From: an uncultured Muribaculaceae bacterium
GTDB taxonomy: Bacteria; Bacteroidota; Bacteroidia; Bacteroidales; Muribaculaceae
Assembly: GCA_910578035.1 (NCBI GenBank)
Contig: CAJTOB010000075.1
Coordinates: forward strand, 1 to 9,964
Length of the DNA: 9,964 bases
Direction: 5' to 3'
The translations under genes were made by a program, and so were the position numbers. This document shows positions 6,711 to 9,964 of this stretch, piece after piece; within the stretch, counting starts at the first letter, position 1, and the number at the start of each line of letters is the position of its first letter. The notes beneath the pieces were generated by a model. The model saw only the letters and a program-made list of their open reading frames with translations. It was not told where the DNA came from and made no database searches.

Positions 6711-7863
6711 TTTTGAGGTTTAAGGTTTGAACGAATTTATCAGCTTCGGCTTTTCTTGCAAATACACTTGTCGACGAGTCAATGCTGCGTCGGAACAGAC
6801 CGGTCGCATCTAGCCGATGCTTCCACCGGTCGAAAGCAGCAATAAATTCAGGAGAATCTGTCGCCACACCTTCCGGCATATTTTTGAAAAGATACACTAC
6901 CGTCTCTACCAGAGGCATATTCACCGGGCGTCTTTTGCCACGGGAACTCTCGAAGCGGAAGGCATCTGGGCCCAAAGCCATGTTGATTATGTCGAAAACA
7001 GATATAAAGTCAGATGCAATGCGGTCTACAGCGTCCACGGTAAGCGTTCGGTTGCTTATGGACATAAACCATGCCAGAAATTCATCTATATCGCTCCTAT
7101 ATTCGTATGATTTTGTAGACTTGCCGAAATCACCGCTGAAAAGAGCCGTAAAGGCGAGCACTCGCAGTACCACATATCGGTCGCGCATACGCTTGGGACT
7201 CACCCCCTTTCCGGTAGCAGCAACAAAGGCCTCCGACCTGCAAATCTTGTCGATAAGCTCTGTCACAGGGCCTCCATACAAGGCATTGCGCATTTCCTGC
7301 GAATTGAGAGTGGTACCACCACGGTTAACACGGTCGAATATATCGTATTTCACACGTTCAGGCGTCGGCGGCTGAATCACATAAGTCAGAATCTGGAAGT
7401 CTTCAACAATGCCCTGAAGCTTAAGTTCGAGTTGCGAAAAGGTTTTTCCGTTCAGATTCCGGAGTATTTTAAGGTCTGTGAGCTTTATTCTGTCATTCAG
7501 GAAATCGACAATAGCGGTTATTCGCTGGCGGCCGTCAACCACTTGCTTCTTACCGTCCTTCGACTCGAAAAGATATATCACAGGCAATGGAATCCCCATC
7601 AGCACCGACTCTATAAGCTCGCTTCTCTGCCGCGTGCTCCACACATCGTTGCGCTGAAACTCGGGGTCTATCACAAGTTCGCCACGGTCTTCATAAAGCC
7701 GTTTCAAATGCAGCAGACTATACTGGCTACGCGATATGCGCACCTCGGCATTAGGATAAATATCGGTCGAATCCGATATATCCAGGCCGACCTCTCCCTC
7801 AAGCGCATCATTTACCAAATCGGAGGGTGGCACAACATCATAAATATTTTCTTTATTCGGCAT
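6703..7863 (-). CDS. DUF262 (ParB/sulfiredoxin-fold) protein
   Basis: A 386-residue cytoplasmic protein, first gene of the cassette. DUF262 hallmarks: IDPEFQRNDVWSTRQRSELI (65-84), GIPLPVIYLFE (90-100), the nucleotide-site motif DGRQR (110-114), and FDRVNRGGTTLNSQEMRNALYGG (176-198). In GmrS, BrxU and SspE, which carry this domain, it drives nucleotide-dependent restriction of modified DNA. Those proteins pair it with an HNH (DUF1524-type) nuclease. Here the remaining part (about 200-386) is helical with no HNH pattern, so cleavage, if any, would come from a partner. Start: MPNKENIYDV lies about 20 bases after a good promoter box, and upstream sequence is promoter DNA. The 8-base overlap with the ATPase gene supports a shared complex. 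DUF262 next to a DUF3696 ATPase is a recurrent pair; the exact role is inference. Confidence 0.93.
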   Translation of the reverse strand: MPNKENIYDVVPPSDLVNDALEGEVGLDISDSTDIYPNAEVRISRSQYSLLHLKRLYEDRGELVIDPEFQRNDVWSTRQRSELIESVLMGIPLPVIYLFESKDGKKQVVDGRQRITAIVDFLNDRIKLTDLKILRNLNGKTFSQLELKLQGIVEDFQILTYVIQPPTPERVKYDIFDRVNRGGTTLNSQEMRNALYGGPVTELIDKICRSEAFVAATGKGVSPKRMRDRYVVLRVLAFTALFSGDFGKSTKSYEYRSDIDEFLAWFMSISNRTLTVDAVDRIASDFISVFDIINMALGPDAFRFESSRGKRRPVNMPLVETVVYLFKNMPEGVATDSPEFIAAFDRWKHRLDATGLFRRSIDSSTSVFARKAEADKFVQTLNLKND

Positions 7864-7883
7864 ACGTAACGACCTATTTTATG

Positions 7884-7914
7884 CAAAGATATTCATTTAT
7901 TCACAAACTGGCAA
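7884..7914 (-). promoter_or_regulatory. Promoter of the DUF262 cassette
   Basis: On the minus strand TTG (7912-7914), a 20-base spacer, then TATCTTTG (7884-7891), a perfect TAnnTTTG. The transcript would begin about 15 bases before the ATG at 7863. It stands back to back with the kinase promoter, with 24 bases between the two -33 elements. Confidence 0.75.
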
Positions 7915-7938
7915 TTTTTTGTCTTTATTCGCTGTGTA

Positions 7939-7969
7939 TTGTCTATCTCGCGGCAATGAGTTAATTTTG
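7939..7969 (+). promoter_or_regulatory. Promoter of the histidine kinase gene, adjacent to the ATG
   Basis: TTG at 7939-7941, a 20-base spacer and TAATTTTG at 7962-7969. The -7 box ends only 4 bases before the ATG at 7974, so the predicted transcription start falls at or beside the start codon. Confidence 0.7.
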
Positions 7970-7973
7970 CAGC

Positions 7974-9170
7974 ATGGCCAATATCTATGAATTAAGACGA
8001 TATGGCAAACTTGCCTTCCTTGTGGCCGCGGCGGGAGTCGTGGCTATGTTTCTGGCGTTTTCGAGCAGTCTGATCCGCGACCTCTCCGCGCAGGAGCGCG
8101 AGCGCATGGAGATATGGGCCGACGCCACACGGCAACTGCTTACGAGTTCGGGGCTGCCCAACGAAGTAGACGATTTTCTCCTCGACATCATTCGCCGCAA
8201 CACCACCATACCGGTGCTTCTCACCGACGCCGACGGAAATATCCTCCAGTTCCGCAACTTCGACTTGCCTATCGAAGGCGATAATCCGGTGTCGGGCCTT
8301 CCGTCGGAGCAGGCTAACATCGATTTTCTTCAGAAACGTCTGGCCGAGCTTCAGGGCGGCCCGAGGACTATTGTTATCGACGTCGCCCCGGGCATAGAGT
8401 ACTATCTTTATTATGAAGACTCCACTCTGCTGCGGCGCATAAGCGTATTTCCCTTCATTCAGCTCCTTGTGATGCTGGCTTTTATAGCGGTGGTCTACTT
8501 TGCAGTGCTGTCTACCAAGAAGGCCGAGCAGAACAAGGTATGGGTCGGACTGTCGAAGGAAACGGCACACCAGCTCGGCACGCCGATTTCGTCGCTGATG
8601 GCATGGATGGAGCTTCTTGGCGACATGGGCGTCGATGCCGATACCATTGCTGAAATGAACAAGGACGTAAACCGCCTGAGCACAATTGCCTCGCGCTTCT
8701 CTAAAATCGGTTCGGCGCCACGGCTCGAGCGATGCGATGTCAACAGCCTCGTAGCTTCGGCCGCCGGATATATGGCTACCCGCATATCGCCCAAGGTGAA
8801 TCTGAGCATAAACACGGCCGACTGCGAACTACCCGTCGAGGCCTCGGCGCCTCTGCTCGAATGGGTTATCGAAAATCTTGTCAAGAATGCCGTCGATGCC
8901 ATGGAAGGCCACGGCGACCTGAGTGTGACTGTGCTACGCTCGCCCACAGGCGCCGCCATCGAAGTCACCGACACCGGAAAGGGCATAAGCCGCAAGAATT
9001 TTAAAACAGTATTCAACCCCGGCTACACCACCAAGAGCCGCGGCTGGGGCCTCGGCCTCACGCTCGCCAAACGCATCGTAGAGCAATACCACAAAGGCCA
9101 CATCTTCGTAGCCCGCTCAATCCCCTACCAGGCAACAACCTTCCGCATCGAACTACCGGCGTTGGGCTGA
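7974..9170 (+). CDS. Membrane sensor histidine kinase, orphan
   Basis: A 398-residue inner-membrane kinase that would autophosphorylate and pass phosphate to an unlinked response regulator. Transmembrane helix 1 covers about 13-31 and helix 2 about 157-178, framing a periplasmic sensor of about 125 residues with no recognised fold. The dimerisation/phosphoacceptor helix has KETAHQLGTPISSL with H199. The residue after His is Gln instead of the usual Glu/Asp, a form I know from Bacteroidetes kinases, and T203 sits at the phosphatase position. The catalytic domain has an N-box IENLVKNAVDAM (N301, N305), G1 DTGKG (333-337), FNPGYTTK (347-354) and G2 GWGLGLTLAKRIV (357-369), ending at the normal C-terminus. 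Met1 is chosen because the next Met (25) lies inside helix 1. No response regulator is next to it. It is transcribed away from the DUF262 cassette, and nothing ties the two together. Confidence 0.95.
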   Translation: MANIYELRRYGKLAFLVAAAGVVAMFLAFSSSLIRDLSAQERERMEIWADATRQLLTSSGLPNEVDDFLLDIIRRNTTIPVLLTDADGNILQFRNFDLPIEGDNPVSGLPSEQANIDFLQKRLAELQGGPRTIVIDVAPGIEYYLYYEDSTLLRRISVFPFIQLLVMLAFIAVVYFAVLSTKKAEQNKVWVGLSKETAHQLGTPISSLMAWMELLGDMGVDADTIAEMNKDVNRLSTIASRFSKIGSAPRLERCDVNSLVASAAGYMATRISPKVNLSINTADCELPVEASAPLLEWVIENLVKNAVDAMEGHGDLSVTVLRSPTGAAIEVTDTGKGISRKNFKTVFNPGYTTKSRGWGLGLTLAKRIVEQYHKGHIFVARSIPYQATTFRIELPALG

Positions 9171-9187
9171 TGGGCGGCTGGGCTAAC

Positions 9188-9219
9188 GGGCTGACAGGCG
9201 CCTGGGCTGACAGGCGCCT
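9188..9219 (+). repeat. Two perfect 16-base tandem repeats
   Basis: The unit gggctgacaggcgcct occurs at 9188-9203 and 9204-9219, followed by the start of a third (gggct). A related gggctaac/gggctgat stretch fills 9164-9187, across and after the kinase stop. It is close to the reverse complement of the 16-base unit repeated at 9901-9964, so the same family brackets the region in opposite orientations. Confidence 0.85.
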
Positions 9220-9320
9220 GGGCTACTTCTCTTAATAGCTGTGTCATGATATAAAGCGGTAGGGGCGCGCGTTCGGCGCGCCCGCAGAGAATATGCGGCA
9301 TTGGCGGCATTGCAGACACG
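9220..9320 (+). repeat. 101-base repeat, copy 1
   Basis: It runs from gggctacttctc to gcagacacg and matches 9343-9443 with five substitutions and no gaps, giving a period of 123. It contains a perfect 8-bp hairpin (gggcgcgc 9263-9270 with gcgcgccc 9276-9283, loop gttcg). A short unrelated linker holding gggctgacgggct separates the copies. Confidence 0.9.
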
Positions 9321-9342
9321 GCGGACGGGCAATTGGGCTGAC

Positions 9343-9443
9343 GGGCTACTTCTCCTAATAACTGTGTCATGATATAAAGCAGTAGGGGCGCGCGTTCGGC
9401 GCGCCCGCAGAGAATATGCGGCGTTGGCGGCGTTGCAGACACG
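9343..9443 (+). repeat. 101-base repeat, copy 2
   Basis: The second copy of the 9220-9320 element. The hairpin arms 9386-9393 and 9399-9406 are identical to copy 1, while substitutions fall elsewhere (for example both gcggcat words become gcggcgt). It is followed by two tandem cgccgaacg units at 9442-9450 and 9451-9459. Confidence 0.9.
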
Positions 9444-9492
9444 CCGAACGCGCCGAACGCGCTATAGCTGACGGGCTTTTTTTAGAGACGTA

Positions 9493-9525
9493 GCCGCAGA
9501 GCGGCAAATGGGCTGCAGAGCAGCC
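9493..9525. repeat. Two short hairpins with identical aga loops
   Basis: gccgc-aga-gcggc (9493-9505) and ggctgc-aga-gcagcc (9511-9525) are perfect dyads with different arms, the same 3-base loop, and a 5-base gap. They resemble REP-like units. Confidence 0.75.
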
Positions 9526-9538
9526 TTGACAGTAATAG

Positions 9539-9577
9539 CCTATGGCAAACGCGCCGTAAGGTGCGCGCAGCCATAGG
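9539..9577. repeat. Hairpin with two-part stem
   Basis: The outer arms cctatgg (9539-9545) and ccatagg (9571-9577) are perfect. Inside, cgcgcc and ggtgcg can pair with one G-T wobble around a gtaa loop. The right side shares a 12-base inverted match (9560-9571) with 9686-9697 on the far side of the central hairpin. Confidence 0.7.
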
Positions 9578-9604
9578 TTTTCGAAGCCACCATCAAAGAA
9601 AAAA

Positions 9605-9654
9605 AGCTGCGTAGCTGCGACATATCACGCGGATTGTGTCGCAGCTACGCAGCT
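9605..9654. repeat. Strong 18-bp perfect hairpin flanked by A and T runs
   Basis: The arms 9605-9622 and 9637-9654 are exact reverse complements around a 14-base loop. An A run lies just before (9598-9605) and a T run just after (9658-9663). It could act as a bidirectional terminator, though the kinase stop is 435 bases away and the stem is longer than typical. It sits at the centre of the symmetric repeat layout. Confidence 0.85.
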
Positions 9655-9685
9655 CAATTTTTTGTATTGTAATCATTATACCCGT

Positions 9686-9707
9686 GCTGCGCGCACCTAT
9701 GGTGCGC
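9686..9707. repeat. Hairpin gcgcacc-tat-ggtgcgc with inverted link to 9560-9571
   Basis: Perfect 7-bp arms at 9691-9697 and 9701-9707 flank a tat loop. Bases 9686-9697 are the reverse complement of 9560-9571. Just after, gcggc-tat-gccgc (around 9732-9744) is another dyad with the same tat loop. Confidence 0.75.
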
Positions 9708-9820
9708 TTGCGCGGGCCTATTATTGTGAGCGCGGCTATGCCGCTTGTTGTGCGACCAAAAGGCTGATTAATGCGTTGTTTTTGGCAGCCGCGCTGCGAA
9801 AACGCCGGCATACAAGCACA

Positions 9821-9856
9821 TTCTCGGCGGGCGCGCCGAACGCGCGCCCCTACTGC
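9821..9856 (-). repeat. Inverted partial copy of the 101-base repeat
   Basis: The reverse complement of these 36 bases matches 9379-9414 of copy 2 with one substitution. It keeps the gggcgcgc/gcgcgccc hairpin but not the rest of the element. Confidence 0.88.
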
Positions 9857-9900
9857 GATAGGGCTGAAAGCCCGTCAGCCTATCAGCCCAAAAAGCCCAG

Positions 9901-9964
9901 CAGCCCGTCAGCCCAGCAGCCCGTCAGCCCAGCAGCCCGTCAGCCCAGCAGCCCGTCAGCCCAG
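9901..9964. repeat. Four perfect 16-base tandem repeats at the window edge
   Basis: The unit cagcccgtcagcccag occurs exactly four times in 64 bases and may continue beyond the window. There are no spacers and no dyad typical of CRISPR. Related but diverged units precede it (9869-9900). Confidence 0.95.

Larger units (their letters stand above)
4968..7863 (-). other. Predicted three-gene defence cassette (DUF262 - ATPase - PLD-like)
   Basis: One promoter, an 8-base overlap and a 6-base gap make this a single transcription unit, closed by the terminator at 4933-4961. It is richer in A+T than transketolase or the histidine kinase, fitting horizontal acquisition. No integrase, att site or tRNA is seen at its edges. 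The gene content suggests a sensor, a motor or switch and an effector. The defence role is inferred from the families, not shown by the sequence. Confidence 0.6.
9171..9964. repeat. Repeat-mosaic intergenic region without genes
   Basis: This 794-base non-coding stretch, running to the window end, is built from GC-rich hairpins, tandem 16-mers and a pair of 101-base direct repeats with an inverted partial copy. The word gctgacgggct appears on the plus strand at 9337-9347 and 9467-9477. It is on the minus strand at 9869-9879 and in each 16-mer of the terminal array. The short open frames here only translate the repeats. No transposase is visible. Confidence 0.85.

Noticed and set aside
9125..9442. 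Minus-strand 105-codon frame with an internally repeated protein
   Set aside because: The protein repeat only mirrors the 101-base DNA repeats and overlaps the kinase C-terminus.
9593..9811. Minus-strand 72-codon frame
   Set aside because: It runs through the 18-bp hairpin and other dyads; no promoter or domain.
9901..9964. CRISPR array
   Set aside because: The 16-base units abut directly with no spacers, and no cas genes are present.

Overview
The window looks like chromosomal DNA from a Bacteroidales bacterium, most likely Muribaculaceae-like. Four genes have a TAnnTTTG -7 promoter box upstream, three of them with a TTG 19-20 bases further up. No Shine-Dalgarno sites stand out, and the OmpA, transketolase and DUF2582-type proteins read like members of that order. 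The family-level guess is inference.

Layout. Bases 1-4182 hold three minus-strand genes in transcription order: a secreted protein of unknown function (3562-4182), transketolase (1458-3494) and a major OmpA-family outer-membrane protein (109-1320), closed by a bidirectional terminator at 54-85. A 518-base AT-rich spacer (4183-4700) carries outward-facing promoters for the secreted protein and for a small plus-strand winged-helix protein (4701-4916). That gene converges on the next block across a shared hairpin terminator (4933-4961).

Bases 4968-7863 are a compact minus-strand cassette, transcribed DUF262 protein -> DUF3696-type AAA/ABC ATPase -> PLD-like HxR protein. The first two genes overlap by 8 bases, the next gap is 6 bases, and one promoter precedes all three. 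It is visibly more AT-rich than its neighbours and is the best candidate for an accessory, probably anti-phage, system: a ParB-fold nucleotide-dependent protein, a DNA-end/SMC-like ATPase and a small putative nuclease effector.

A divergent promoter pair (7864-7973) separates the cassette from an orphan membrane histidine kinase (7974-9170). The kinase's promoter lies so close to the ATG that the mRNA may be leaderless.

The last 794 bases (9171-9964) have no credible gene. They are a mosaic of GC-rich hairpins, 101-base direct repeats, an inverted partial copy and 16-base tandem repeats. The parts are arranged roughly symmetrically about a strong hairpin at 9605-9654, so the spacer forms a large imperfect palindrome.
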